A stretch of DNA of 64,000 nt from Blastobasis lacticolella (GCA_905147135.1 LR990041.1:23667712-23731711); one strand, 5' to 3'; shown: positions 53,201 to 63,751, numbered from the stretch's first letter. Notes: generated by a model not told the origin, from the sequence alone. Translations and numbers: made by a program.

Positions 53201-54244
53201 CTTTGGGTAGTAAGTCCATGGCACGGACACATGTCCGATTAAAAAAATCCAAACAGTCATTTATTAAATTTTATTGGTCCTTGTGTATATATTTGACATA
53301 TTATCACAAAAATGTGACATCTATTGACAATAATAAAAACTATTTTTTTAAGCCATCTTGAAAATCTATCATTGAAGACATGCACTTTTGCCGTAGTATA
53401 TTCGTGACCTTTAATTTAGTGCCATTTCGGTTTACAATTCTCCCATATTTTTCTCATATTCTATAAGAATGGGATGGTTCAGTTGGTTAACATCAGCCGG
53501 TCTGCCACCCAGAGGTCCCGAGTTTGATTTGCGGCTGAGCAGAAATTGAAATGATGAATTTTAATTTCTGTTACGGGTCTGGGTGTTATATATGTATCAT
53601 AAGCATATATTTAGAATAGAATAGAATAGAATAAATTTATTGCACAGAAAAACAACACCACAAAATAAAATATAAAAAGTAAAGAGTAAAAAAGAAATTA
53701 ACAATAAAAATAATATATCATTAGAAAAACACAGTTTTTTTTAAATATTATTGCTACACAGTGACGTTGCATATGCATGGGTGTGTTGTGGTGTGATGAT
53801 GTGTGCTAAAGGGACCCACTCAGCATAAAGCTCCGGCGAAACCGAAGCGCTGGTTTTCAGTGAGCCCTGCCGAGTGAGGTACGGACGAAGAAGCTATATT
53901 AAATTAAATATAATATAATAATTGTGTGTGTAGTGTTCTAACGAGTGCAGTGTCATACATAATATTTAAGTAAATATAAATAAAGGTAAAGAGAGGTTTG
54001 GAATTACTAAAGGATTAAAATAATAATTCGCTACTGTGTCAAGTGAAAATTTACTATACCTACAATTATATATTTTAAAATATGTAAGTAGTTTATCAGT
54101 TATCTAGCACCCATAACATGGCTTTGCTTACTTTGGGGCTGGAGTGCGCTGTGTGAATGGCCTAAACAAATTTTTTCTTTATATTACTATATTTCATTCT
54201 GACTTACCAGTTAAAGACATAAGAGCGATGACAGCATAATACAT
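47254..54244 (-). CDS. Gene B: secreted paralog of gene A, 316 aa, five exons
   Basis: Exons: 54244-54208, 50909-50797, 50036-49918, 49451-49226, 47709-47254. Phases match gene A (1,0,2,0), and exons 2 and 3 have the same lengths as in A (113 and 119 bp). Exon 1 gives a short signal peptide (MYYAVIALMSLT). Conserved blocks: VHVESWW, YFFEVGY, MVELLKRSERYKSDN, VEWMEKMWFEV, WKKL (263), GFLEQAT, YGWDL (294). Exon 3 is 22 of 40 residues identical to A. Exon 5 keeps the acidic stretch (NEDKDEESGEVEKSEDF) and a Thr/Arg-rich part but has no long poly-Thr tract. Exon 2 and 3 differences are often synonymous. It is secreted and Thr-rich, function unknown. Exon 1 is the least certain because it lies 3.3 kb upstream. 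Confidence 0.82.
47755..47880 (+). repeat. LINE 3'-end debris in gene B intron 4
   Basis: The phrase GTGACCACTCCCCATCAGGT followed by GGCCCGCTTGCTG is typical of lepidopteran LINE 3' ends. No coding part is left. Confidence 0.4.
47881..48879. other. Gene B intron 4, unassigned
   Basis: No open frame of note. A perfect 11-bp hairpin lies at 48583-48610 (CCTTGAGACTG, loop GTTGCA, CAGTCTCAAGG). Around 48380-48480 is moderately GC-rich sequence with GTGGTCTATGG repeated in inverted form. Confidence 0.35.
48880..49060 (-). mobile_element. LINE 3'-end relic, family J, in gene B intron 4
   Basis: It shares ATATTCACTCTAGCCTTGAA, ATCAGGGAACGCGTTCCA and the CCGTACGCATTAT phrase with 30425-30720. Confidence 0.65.
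49120..49180. repeat. Helitron-like 3' tail
   Basis: GGGGTAGGTAGTTGTACGCG followed by AACGAAGTCGCGCC resembles the end at 59560-59600. Only the tail is recognisable. Confidence 0.4.
50262..50620 (-). mobile_element. LINE 3'-end relic, family J, in gene B intron 2
   Basis: It has CCTGGTGGTAAGCGACGATG, AACCTTGAAGGCGTC and AAGTACAACTGCTTCGCACA, as in the other family J ends. Minus orientation. Confidence 0.6.
50655..50790 (+). mobile_element. RTE-like LINE 3' end in gene B intron 2
   Basis: The plus frame reads LVNIAGISWMRKA, a stop, then WPLWRSLGEAYAQQWASSG. This matches the C-terminus of the RTE relic at 56737-57123. It ends just before the exon 2 donor of gene B (50796). Confidence 0.75.
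51000..52097. other. Gene B intron 1, unassigned part
   Basis: A 60-codon plus-strand frame at 51401-51583 is followed by a GTAAGT, but nothing else supports an exon. No repeat that I can name. Confidence 0.3.
52106..53220. mobile_element. P-like foldback element with inverted satellite (1115 bp)
   Basis: Terminal inverted repeats of about 110 bp begin CATGGACTTACTACCCAAAG; the right end is their complement with few mismatches. The 8-bp duplication GCACGGAC flanks both ends (52098-52105, 53221-53228). The inner parts are tandem repeats of about 104 bp that run in opposite directions on the two sides and meet near 52737. There is no ORF of note. CATG-type termini with an 8-bp duplication fit the P superfamily; this is inference. 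It lies in intron 1 of gene B. Confidence 0.85.
52490..52990. repeat. Head-to-head satellite, about 104-bp unit
   Basis: Units contain GACAGCTGTC (52513, 52615, 52721 on one side; about 52840 on the other), GTAGATCTCGA and AACTAGTGTTCTAGG or their complements. Orientation flips at about 52737. The same unit occurs at 15240-15490. Confidence 0.85.
53470..54160 (+). mobile_element. SINE family A, split by a LINE 3' end
   Basis: The left part, 53470-53612, has the head and body; the right part, about 54068-54160, has AAGTAGTTTATCAGTTATCT and the 3' half. The break lies in the ATGTATTTAAAA region of the family. Confidence 0.8.
53613..54067 (-). mobile_element. 5'-truncated LINE 3' end with (TATTC)n tail
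   Basis: On the minus strand it ends GCAATAAATTTATTC followed by TATTC repeats, as does the LINE at 39665. It is inserted in a SINE. No coding part remains. Confidence 0.65.
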
Positions 54245-54929
54245 TGCCTTTTAATTAATCTACCGTGCGCGTTGCAGCCTTTCTTTACCACAATGTCTGC
54301 AAATAATTCAATAACTGATAATGAGGAAATGACAATGGAAAGCAGTATATACCAGTAACAGAGGTTTTTCTATCGAAACAAACAATCAGCTGCAGAGAGA
54401 ACTGACCCACTAAACCTCTCATACATTTAAATATGTTAGGCGGCTCCATTCACTCTGCAGCTGACTGTACTATAGAGCGTTACCGCCTTTGTATGCAATT
54501 TAAGACAAGTCAATCTGGACAGATTATATATGCTTAGGAGCTTAATCAGACGTCCACGAGAAGTGTAGTCAATGAAGAAAATTGGCTCAATCGTCAATCT
54601 CCAGTCAAGCTCCAGTGTTTGTGTTCTACCAGAGGTAAATAGATGGCTGTGTATGAAATTAAATTATTCATCCATTGTTGTAAAGAAGTCAGTCTAAATG
54701 GCTCAATATTTAATTTTTCATCTTAGTTTAACTATACTCAGTATAAATAGAGCCTCAGGAATAAACACCAAAGAGAATATTGCCATCGTCTGCAAAGAGT
54801 TCTAGATAGGTTTGCATCGTCTGACCGCTGAGGTATAGCCGCTGATGGAGGGCGATTTTGCAGTCGCTAATGGATAGTTTGCAGCAGTATTCGTTGAAAG
54901 ACACACACGCACATTTAATACATCTATAC

Positions 54930-55180
54930 ACACTCGCAACGTGTTCCATTCCTTATCTATATGTATTATAAAGGAAACAAAGCGGCTCGTGCGGATAGCT
55001 GGAAGATCCACTACATAAGGATGAAGCGTTCGCCCGAATCGCGTCTCCCGATGGCGGAAAGGGGCCAGCGAAATGAGGTCGTGCAACTGCTTCGTACACT
55101 CCCCGTAATATAACCTGTAGAAGACCGACAGACGCACCACCCTACGTGGAAATCTATATTCATCTATTGTAATCAAGCAG
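54930..55180 (-). mobile_element. LINE relic, family J, upstream of gene B
   Basis: It shares GTGTTCCATTCCTTA, AGCTGGAAGATCCAC and TAAGGATGAAGCGTTCGCCC with the other family J relics. The minus frame (55176-54802) is partly open but carries no complete domain. Confidence 0.6.
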
Positions 55181-56160
55181 TCACTAGATGGCTCAATATT
55201 TCATTTTTCATCTTAATTCGTTTTAACAAGGTGTTATTATTTAATGCTCAAACGTAAGAGATGGGTAGAATAGAACCACGATAACTCCATATTGACTGAC
55301 AGTGGTAAAAACTATAAAGTGTGGAGTAAATATCGATCGGATAATCTGTCGTTGTCAGTCCTTGTCAGGCTTTCTTGTAAACATTCAGTTATTTAGTCAC
55401 CATTAGCTTGAACTTGTACTTTTAGTTTGTCTAAATTATTAATCATGCTGAAAATTATCTTCCGCACTTCTTCTTTAATTGTTTTGCTTTTTTAATAATA
55501 TTTTTCATAATTTAGGAAAATAAACAATCTCACAGAAATCAAATTGTTTGTTATGACTTTTATGAATGACATTCTATGACGCTTAAAATCTTGTCATAAG
55601 TTGCCATACAGAGATTTACATTTTTTTTATAAGTGGTTCGGACTCATCTTGGTCTTACTTTACCTACTTTCAAGCACCTGGATGCTTCAGTGGTTCGAAT
55701 ATTATGGCTATACTAACACTAAATACAAAAATAACATACATACCTTTTATTGCAACTATAAGGTACGTTACGCAACACTTTCCTACTGGAAGTGATTAAA
55801 TATTGTAGTACCTATAAAATTAGTTTTGATTACAATATTATGTTCGTTTTGTTAATTGAATTAATCAGATTTAAATTTGACCATAAATGAAACGAGTGGT
55901 CCCGTCGTCACACGCCATACGTGTGTAATCGATTTTAATACAAATTATTAACTTTGATAGAGCTTCATTCAAGGCGTAGGAACGAGGGTTTGACGTTTTT
56001 TTCTACGTTTGTTCAACTCATCATCATCATCATCATCCTGACGTTAATTCCTGCTTCAGTTTCCCAGCTGTAAGCTGCATATTACTGCAAAATTTCGTTT
56101 AAATCCAATCAGCAGTTTTTTCATGAAGGAGTAACGTCCATAGTCTATATTTAATAATGT
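55181..56160. other. Gene-free stretch
   Basis: A 64-codon plus frame (55601-55795) has a hydrophobic segment (LILVLLYLLSSTWML), which may be chance. (ATC)n near 56020 and the phrase TGCAAAATTTCGTTTAAATC are repeat debris. Confidence 0.3.
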
Positions 56161-56164
56161 CTAG

Positions 56165-56310
56165 GGGAATCGAAGCACAATCAAACTACGTATTCATGAG
56201 ACTGATATTTATTGGACGGTGTCCTTAGAAAACAGTATTAACAACTACCCGCATTCTTACACTAGGAATAACGTGATGTTTACATGCATACTTAGGTATA
56301 CACCATTCTT
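56165..56310 (-). mobile_element. Possible Copia-like 3' LTR fragment
   Basis: On the minus strand a purine tract GGGGGAAGA is followed by ATGGTGTATACC, a CAATAAATATC polyadenylation-type signal and a CTTCGATTCCCC end. This resembles the polypurine tract and LTR of a Ty1/Copia element. No paired LTR is visible. Confidence 0.35.
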
Positions 56311-56724
56311 CCCCCATGTTTCCTAAAAAATAATCGTAATGTACTATTGACACTAAACACAGGTCAAGTTACTCAACAAAACAATATAATATGTTCTCAT
56401 GAGCTTTCTATATAGCACCATTTAAAACTAATTATGCCAAAAATACCTACTTCAGACGATCCTTTTACTATCACAATAATAATCTAAGCTGTGTTGACGT
56501 ATTTTTCTTAAGTATCTCACAGTTTAAAAAGAAATTAAAAGAACTGATGAAGTTCACAATACCTATTAGTTAAATTTTAGTGAAATAGTCTCTTTCTGCT
56601 GGACTAGTTAAGAGTAAACTGCTTAATTTTATATGGAACTGTAAGTCTGTTTGTGAAATGAAATTGTATGTGATTTTGTTAAAAGACTGTCTGTTTCCTG
56701 AATAAATAAATAAAAACAATCATC

Positions 56725-57797
56725 ATCATCATCATATCAGCCAGAAGACGCCCAATGCTGGGCATATACCTCCCCCAGAGATCTCCACAAAAACCTGTCC
56801 TGTGCTTTCCGCATCCAGCTGGTACCTGCGATCCTTACCAGGTCGTCGGTCCACCTTGTAGGAGGCCTACCCACGCTGCGTCTACCGGTACGTGGTCGCC
56901 ACTCGAGAAATTTACTGCCCCATCGGCCATCTGTTCTTCGAGCTATGTACCCTGCCCACTGCCACTTCAGTCTGGCAATCCTTAGAGCTATGTCGGTGAC
57001 CTTGATTCGCTTGCGGATCTCTTCATTTCTGACTCGATCGCGCAAAGAAACTCCAAGCATAGCTCTTTCCATTGCCCTTTGGGTAACAGTGAGCTTTCTT
57101 ATAAGGCCATAGTGAGTGGCCACGTTTCAGTTCCGTAAGTCATCACTGGCAACACACATTGGTCAAAGACCTTCGTATTGAGACTCTGCGGTAATTGGGA
57201 CGAAAATATGTGGCGTAGCTTCCCGAACGCTGCCCAACCGAGTTGGATTCGACGATTGACCTCTTTCTCGAAATTGGACCTACCTAGCTGGACTATTTGT
57301 CCTAGGTATGTATAGTCGTCAACAACTTCAAGTGGAGTGCCTCCAACTGTCACTGGAGTAGGTACAACATGGACATTCGACATAATTATCGATCGACATC
57401 GAGCATTTTGCCCAAGTCTTCCAGGGTTTCAGCCATGACTACGATATCGTCAGTAAATCTGAGGTGCGTGAGGTACTCGCCGTTAATATTGATGCCAAGA
57501 CCGTCCCAGTCCAGAAGCCTAAAGATATCCTCCTGTGCAGCGGTGAACAACTTTGGTGATATGACATCACCTTGTCTAACACCTCGCTGCAGCTGAATAG
57601 GTTCTGTGGTCCTGTCCTGGAGACGAACTGACATAGTAGCGTTTTCGTACAAACACTTCAGTGCTTCGATATATCGATAGTCAATTTGGCACCGCTGTAG
57701 AGACAGGAGCACCGCCCAAGTTTCGATCGAATCGAAGGCTCTCTCATAGTCCACAAACGCCAAGCATAATGGCCGGTTATACTCTTCGGTCTTAATA
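56725..57797 (-). pseudogene. RTE-like LINE, 5'-truncated ORF2
   Basis: RT pieces in order on the minus strand: LAFVDYERAFDSIETWAVLL, GVRQGDVISPKLF and FTDDIVVMAETLEDL (57795-57386), where the usual FADD reads FTDD. After a short deletion come MSNVHVVPTPVTVGG and DDYTYLGQIVQ (57383-57100). After a 1-nt shift come RKLTVTQRAMERAMLGVSLR, GRWGSKFLEWRPRTGRRSVG and RWTDDL (57123-56737). The 3' end is a (TGATGA)n tail at 56720-56736. The damage rules out activity. Confidence 0.88.
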
Positions 57798-58088
57798 AAA
57801 ATAATAGTAGATACATTTTGTCATTACTACAATACCAACTACTTGCGATAAATATACATTTATCAATATACAGACAGGGGTAAGAAAGTAAAAGTTGTAT
57901 ATATATAAAAGTCGTGTTAGTTACACTTTTTATAACTCAAGAACGGCTGAACCGATTTGGATGAAAATTGGTAGGGTGGTAGCTTAGAACAAGGAGACGG
58001 GCATAGGATCTTTTTATCCTTTAAAAATTACAATGGTTATTTCCAAATGATCTAATTTGGGGCAGATAGGGTAGGTGTAGGGTAGGTG

Positions 58089-59388
58089 CAGTGGCGTGCA
58101 TTACATAAAGACAAAAAGACACTGCCTTCCCTACCATTCTGTTCTGATCACATTGTTACACATTTATATAATGGGTACCTAATTGCTTCTCTACTAATTA
58201 ATAAACAAAGCAGCTTAATCAGTCAAATCGAATGTCAGTGCTTGATTTATCGTATTTTCAACACAGCGCTACCTTTCGAAAATTGGCGATACCTATATAA
58301 TGTATCGTTGCGCGATACGGAATCAAATCCGATACTAGCGCCGCTATGAGCGCGTTACGGGAAAGACACAAACTATTCGTGCCTTAATGTACAAATGTGT
58401 GCATTGTTGTTTATTCATCCTCATTGGTGTGCATTCCTATTAATACGTGGATCACTATGTAACAAATTATGCACATAATATCACAGGGTAGGCTATGTCT
58501 TTTCAGACGAAAATCTCTACAATGACCGAAGTCTTCCGAACCAGAGTTATTAGTTGGATAATGTGACTATTTAAAAAAGTAGATTGCTAGAGTGTTGAGC
58601 TGATTTAAATTACTACCTTTACTTTTGTGTCGTATTGTTTTATTTTTTATGTTGTAATTAAAAATACTGAGTTGCGGGTCGTCCGCCATTATTTGTTTTG
58701 ATTAGATTTTGTTTTAATTTATAAAAGTAGTTATCTATCAGTGTGAAAAATGGATAACATTAACTGTAAAAGTTGTTTAGGTGGTGTTTGTATAGAGAAA
58801 ATAAAAAATAACGTATTTTCTAAACTATCTTTCAGTGAAAGAATAAACAAGTGATCGTGAAAGGCCGCTCTAAACCAGATTTGCAAATAGTAGAAACCTC
58901 GTCGTTTTTGAAATAATTTAGGTTTGAATACATTTATAAATGCGTATATGAAAAACAGGACCTTACATTTTAGAACCTTATCATTTACATTTATGAAAAA
59001 AAAAACAGGACCGCCAAAACTAAAACGAAATGTTGTGGACGCAAAAATCAATTTGAAGCGGATTTTTATTGAAATCAAACGAATGTCGCGCCCGTTATAA
59101 ACATTTTAAAGGGTTAAAATTTTTTGAACTACTCTTTACGATTCAACATTAACATGCAGCATTTTTGGTAATTATTAAGCTTATTTTAAGGGTATGTTCC
59201 GGGTTTCCTACCGCCTACAACCAAACTGTGTCGAAATATCGGGCTACTTGTCAACAAAGGTGCGCGGTAGGAAACCCGGAACATACCCTTAAAATGTGTA
59301 ATAATAACCGCGATAGTTTAAAACATTAAGTTATTTAGCTTTTTATATTTTCTGCCTACCCTGTCTAAGAACTCTGTGCACGCCACTG
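58089..59388 (+). mobile_element. hAT-type non-autonomous element (1300 bp)
   Basis: Perfect 12-bp terminal inverted repeats, CAGTGGCGTGCA and TGCACGCCACTG, and the 8-bp duplication GGTAGGTG (58081-58088, 59389-59396). CAGTGGCG-type ends and 8-bp duplications are typical of hAT elements. A plus frame near 58750 reads MDNINCKSCLGGVCIEKIKN, then FSKLSFSERIN, like the start of hAT transposases with an N-terminal zinc-finger region; it soon meets stops. It is an internally deleted copy. Confidence 0.88.
59190..59288. mobile_element. 99-bp MITE with TTAA duplication
   Basis: Perfect inverted arms of 25 bp start GGGTATGTTCCGGGTTTCC and end GGAAACCCGGAACATACCC; counting the flanking TTTTAA/TTAAAA the symmetry is 31 bp (59184-59214 and 59264-59294). 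TTAA flanks both ends, as in piggyBac or Kolobok insertions. It is nested in the hAT-type element. Confidence 0.85.
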
Positions 59389-59710
59389 GGTAGGTGTAGG
59401 GTACGTGTGAAGTAGTTGTAGGGTAGGTGAAGGGTAGGTGTAAGTTAGTTGTAGAGTAGGTGTAGGGTAGGTAAAGGGTAGGTGTAGGGTAGGTGTAGGG
59501 TAGATGTAGGGTAGGTGTAGGTAGGGTAGGGTAGAACTAGGGGTAGGGTGGTGTAGGGTTAGAACGCTACGCAAACGAAGTCGCGCCGGGTCGACTAGTA
59601 AAAAAAACAAAAAAATAATGTTTACAATTAGTTGTAGTAATACTACCTCTATTGTAATAGGTATAAGTACATATTGTGCAGAAAAATGAAGCCAAAACAA
59701 TACTGTGTAC

Positions 59711-62070
59711 TAGGGTGTCCCGAGAATTATTTTCTTGGATTTTCTTAACGCAAGACCTCTTGAAATTTGCGTAATTGATAGCAGATTACCATAATAATAA
59801 AAATAATAAAATAAAATTTGATCTTCAGGGTTCTACCAATCTTTGAAGTTCTGAAAAATAAAATAATAAAATAAAATTTGATCTTCAGGGTTCTACCAAT
59901 CTTTGAAGTTCTGAAAAATTATGATATTTCGCTACTCCAGATTTCAGCTTTATATTATATCTCTTTCTTGTTTTTCTTAACTCAAGACCTGTCAAAAGTT
60001 GCGTAATTAATCGTAGATTACTCAAATAACTCTAAAAACCAAATAAAACTATACCTTTAGGGTTCCACAGATCGGCAAAGTTTTGAAAAATTTACAAATT
60101 TAAGGTAATATTTCGCTATCCTATTTTAAACGTAAATATGAAAAATATTTAGTTATTATTTTATTAAGTTGTAATACAAACACGATATTTAGATTTTTAT
60201 GCAACAATATGTTATCGGCAATCTCGAATTAGCAGATTGGGACTTGCAAATTCAAAGTCGCAGGTAACTTGGTACGTTTCAACTAGTTTCGAGGACTTTG
60301 GACTTTACTTGCTAATGTTTTTTCGAATTCAAAGTACTACTTTTACACTGTAGTTGCGATACAGTGTAAAAGTAGATTTTGTGACTTTATTTGAATAATA
60401 AGTTCGAGACGTCGTGAGGCACTTCCGCTATATTGAGAACATACTTAGAATTTGACGATCGGTAGCGCTATTTTATTAGTCAAGAACGACTTGAAATGGA
60501 AGTACCGATAATAGAAAGAATATATCCAATTCAGTAATACCTATATGGGACTGTTTCAGAAAATATCAACAATATTTGGACCCAAAGCTTCCATTCTAAT
60601 CTATACTAATATAATAAAGAGAAAAGGTTTGATTGTTTGTTTGTATTGATACGCTCAACAATTACTACTTACTATTTAAAAATTCTTTCAATTATAGAAA
60701 GCTGCATTATCAGGGGGTTACATAGGCTATAGTTCTTCCCGAGATTCAATGTGGTTGCCACGGGAACGGGTCCGGAACGTTCTAATCTAATTTTGCGCAG
60801 ACGAAGATGCGGGCAAAAAAGCTAGTCGAAGTATGGCCAAATTATCTAATTCCTGAAATCATTTGACCACGAAAAGTGGATGGATTCCTACCTCAATTTG
60901 AAAAGATACCGCAAAAGCTAAAGAAATTATGTCTAGTTTCAAAAACGAATGACGTAACGAGTGTAGTAAGAGTTATCTAAGAAGCTTTTAGACTTCTTCT
61001 TAAGTGTACTTCATATGAATCTTGTTTGTATTTGAGCTTGAAACCTAAGGAAGTTCTCATCAATGAGAGAAGTTTAATGTTAGGAAAATGGTAATGAGTA
61101 GTATTGATTAAAAATAAAGGACTAGATTGATAAAAAGACAGCATAGGGAAATTGAAGCCTTTTAAGAAACCGATTCTGTTTCTGCAAATTGTGATTATTG
61201 CTTGAATCTTTCTCAGAAGTATATTCCAAAGGCATCCCCGACATAAACGACCTCGAGAGAGACACCACTGACTTCAACAGCGAATAGAAAAACATTAAGC
61301 AAAGCCAACTAACAAAGTAGCTAAGCTCTGTGACAGATAATGTTTATCGATGCGATTTGCTGCTGCTGTTTTGCCTGACATCCTCTTGGTTTCTACTAAA
61401 GATTTAACTTAATAATAGTAAAAGCTAGAAAAGCTGAAAATAGCACTAAAATCAGAATAAAAACTTTTAAAATTAACTTATCTGTTGAAGATTACACATA
61501 AATTATTGTGTGACAGAGAAATCCGCAACGCCGGTTATTCAATGCACCGCCGATTCTTCAGCATCTTTCTAATGACGACTTTTAAATCATGGCAAAAGAT
61601 AAAAGCTTGGAAATTGTTGACTATCCTTGTTATACACAATCTGTGGTAACAAAGGCCTCTCATAGTGTTACTGTGTTACTGACGCTAATGCTTGAGATGG
61701 CTTCATTGGAATATGCAATCACGGACAAAATCCATAATTTTTGACTCAATAACAAGCAAACTAAAATAAAAAATGTTCTATTGATTATATGCTCTATTTT
61801 GATTATTCTGTTTTTTATGCTATATTTCTTTTATTTTTATATTTTAGTATAAAATAAGCTTGAATTTGTATTATTTTAAGTCAGCGGAAAAATTCTGTAA
61901 AAATTTAATATTCCCAAATTTTCAACGTTTGGTAGAGCCCTCAAGATTACACATAATTCAAATATTTTTACATTTTTTCATAATCTGTGTTAAATTACGC
62001 AAATTTTGATACCTCTTGCGATTGTGTAGCTTGAAATATTTTTTTTCTCATACATGGACGGGACACCCTA
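59711..62070 (+). mobile_element. 2360-bp DNA transposon with 8-bp duplication, broken transposase
   Basis: Terminal repeats TAGGGTGTCCCG and its complement; the similarity extends loosely inward for about 100 bp (GCAAGA...TTTGCGTAATT on both sides). CTGTGTAC is duplicated at 59703-59710 and 62071-62078. A perfect 60-bp tandem duplication lies at about 59800-59920 and a diverged third copy near 60050. A plus frame near 61570-61690 reads MAKDKSLEIVDYPCYTQSV, matching the C-terminal region of a repeated animal protein family that I take to be a transposase; stops are frequent. The 8-bp duplication suits hAT or P types. Confidence 0.8.
60600..60825 (+). mobile_element. 226-bp Lep1-like Helitron
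   Basis: It starts TCTATACTAATATAATAAAG after an A, and ends GACGAAGATGCGGGC...AAGCTAG before a T, the A/T insertion rule of Helitrons. The two ends are the standard ones of small lepidopteran Helitrons. It is nested in the 59711-62070 transposon. Confidence 0.75.
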
Positions 62071-62084
62071 CTGTGTACCCATCT

Positions 62085-63700
62085 TTTCCTTAGCTCTCGA
62101 AGCCATATCTAATGACTGGTCTACGCACTCTTTTGCCGTTGTCGGTCGAACTCGGACTAGGCGCACTCTCAGCTGCACTAAGAGGCGATGGCGGCCGCGG
62201 GACGATATCGGATGACATTAAGAAAGTGTCACAGTTTGTGGACGATTTGGTGTCATCTTTGCGGAGCTGATCTATATGTTTTTTGAAGTGTTTATCATCA
62301 CTTTCAAATATGTATGTTAATGGACCTATTTGAGCTCGAATTGTACCGGGCTCCCAAGAAAAATTACTATTTTTATAATGTCTGTAAAATATTTTATCAC
62401 TAATATTGAGCAATCTATCCGTCCCGCCTTTGTATTTTATTTGAGTAAACTGTTTCTGCCGTACTACATCTCGGGTAGAAGGGCGTAAAAGATCAAAACG
62501 GGTACGGATATCCTTCCCTAATAATTAATTTGCTGGTGATTTACCAGTGATACAATGAGGCGTAGATCTGTATATGAGCAAAAAATCGTTCAATGCTTTA
62601 TCTAAATCAATGTTATCATGCAATGCTTTTTTCAAAAAAAATGTAATATTTTTTACAGCGTTCTCTGCAGCTCCATTACTGCTCGGCTTGTAAGGGCTGA
62701 CAGTTGTGTGTTTCACCCCCAAATTAATTAGAAACTGTTTAAATTCAGTGCCATTGAAGGGTGGACCGTTATCAGATACCACTTCGTAGGGTAATCCGAA
62801 CTGGCTAAATAAGCTCCTCAGCTTACTAATTGTAGGTTTTGTGGCAGTACTCGGCGTTCGGCTAGCTTCGATCCACTACGAGTGGGCGTCGGTAACAACC
62901 AAATCCTATACGGTATTTGCGTTTATTGTGAAAAAATCGACGTGAAGTCGATACCACGGCTCCTCCGGCCACTGCTACGGGTGAAATGCGGCGGCGGGCG
63001 GCGCCGGGCGCTTACATTTCATTTCACTATGCCTTGGTGCGTTTCGTGCAATTGAGTTAAAACGTTTCCGTGCAGAATTTCCGGGATTACTACTCGGTGT
63101 CCATGCAGTATACAATCTTGCTCGATACTCAAGATACTTTTATTTTAAAATATGTTTGTAACTCGGACTTGTCACAGTAATGCCAATTAGTTTTTACTGA
63201 CTTAATTACCTCTTGTAAAATTGGGTCTTTTTCAGTATACTTTGCTATTTGTTTATATTCAATTGGTGCCGCATTTTCAACGAAACAAATGAATACATCT
63301 CCGCAACTATATGTTTACTACAGCCTGATTCAACCGACGCCATACGCGACAGCCCATCCGCTACGCAATTGTGGTTTGATCCCACACATCGTATTATATA
63401 GTTATATGCCCCTAATATTACAGCCCAGCGTTGTAGCCGACTCGCTGCCATCAAAGGAATTCCTTTGTGTTCGCTAAAGATAGCCACTAACGGCTTGCAG
63501 TCCGTAAAAACTCTCGGCCAAACAGATAATTATGAAATTTTTGTATAGCGAATATTATAGCGAGTCCTTCGCGGCAAATCTGGGCATTATTCCGCTCTGG
63601 CGCGCTGAGCGAGCGCGAGGCGTGCAGCACGGGCCGCTGGCGGGGGATGCGTCGCACGTCACAGTGTGGGACTGGCTGTGGTCAAAATAAACCAAAATTG
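62085..63700 (-). pseudogene. Ty3/Gypsy pol relic (RNase H and integrase)
   Basis: Minus-strand frames in order: an RNase H part with TCDASP (about 63650), REGLAIIFAIQKFH, TDCKPLVAIFSEHKG and CVADGLSRM (63487-63245); an integrase zinc-binding part with GHRVVIPEIL and LHETHQGIVK (about 63110-63030); the integrase core with WYRLHVDFF, VVSDNGPPFNG and SSNGAAENAVK (62950-62525), keeping D-D-E; and a C-terminal part ending at 62090. Stops and frameshifts are scattered, with a GC-rich scar near 62990. Its LTR is not visible; the hAT-type element at 59711 is inserted just beyond its 3' side. Confidence 0.85.
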
Positions 63701-63751
63701 ATGCGTTCTGTGGTTAGTTTTACTTTGGTAAATGTTTCGTCTTTTTTTTTT

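Larger units (their letters stand above)
58063..59570. repeat. GGGTAGGTGTAG minisatellite, split
   Basis: A roughly 12-bp unit repeated at 58063-58088 and 59389-59570, with length variants (GGGTAGGTGAAG, GGGTAGATGTAG). The two parts were joined before the element at 58089-59388 arrived. Confidence 0.85.
57890..59600 (+). mobile_element. Helitron-like non-autonomous element with an inner minisatellite
   Basis: The left part has ATAACTCAAGAACGGCTGAA followed by CCGATTTGGATG, a phrase of small lepidopteran Helitron-like repeats. The right end reads CGAAGTCGCGCCGGGTCGAC then TAGTA. Between them is a GGGTAGGTGTA minisatellite, split by a hAT-type element. The exact left end is not clear. Confidence 0.5.

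Noticed and set aside
55601..55795. Small membrane protein
   Set aside because: The hydrophobic stretch is short, the frame has no upstream context or paralog, and chance frames of 64 codons are common here.
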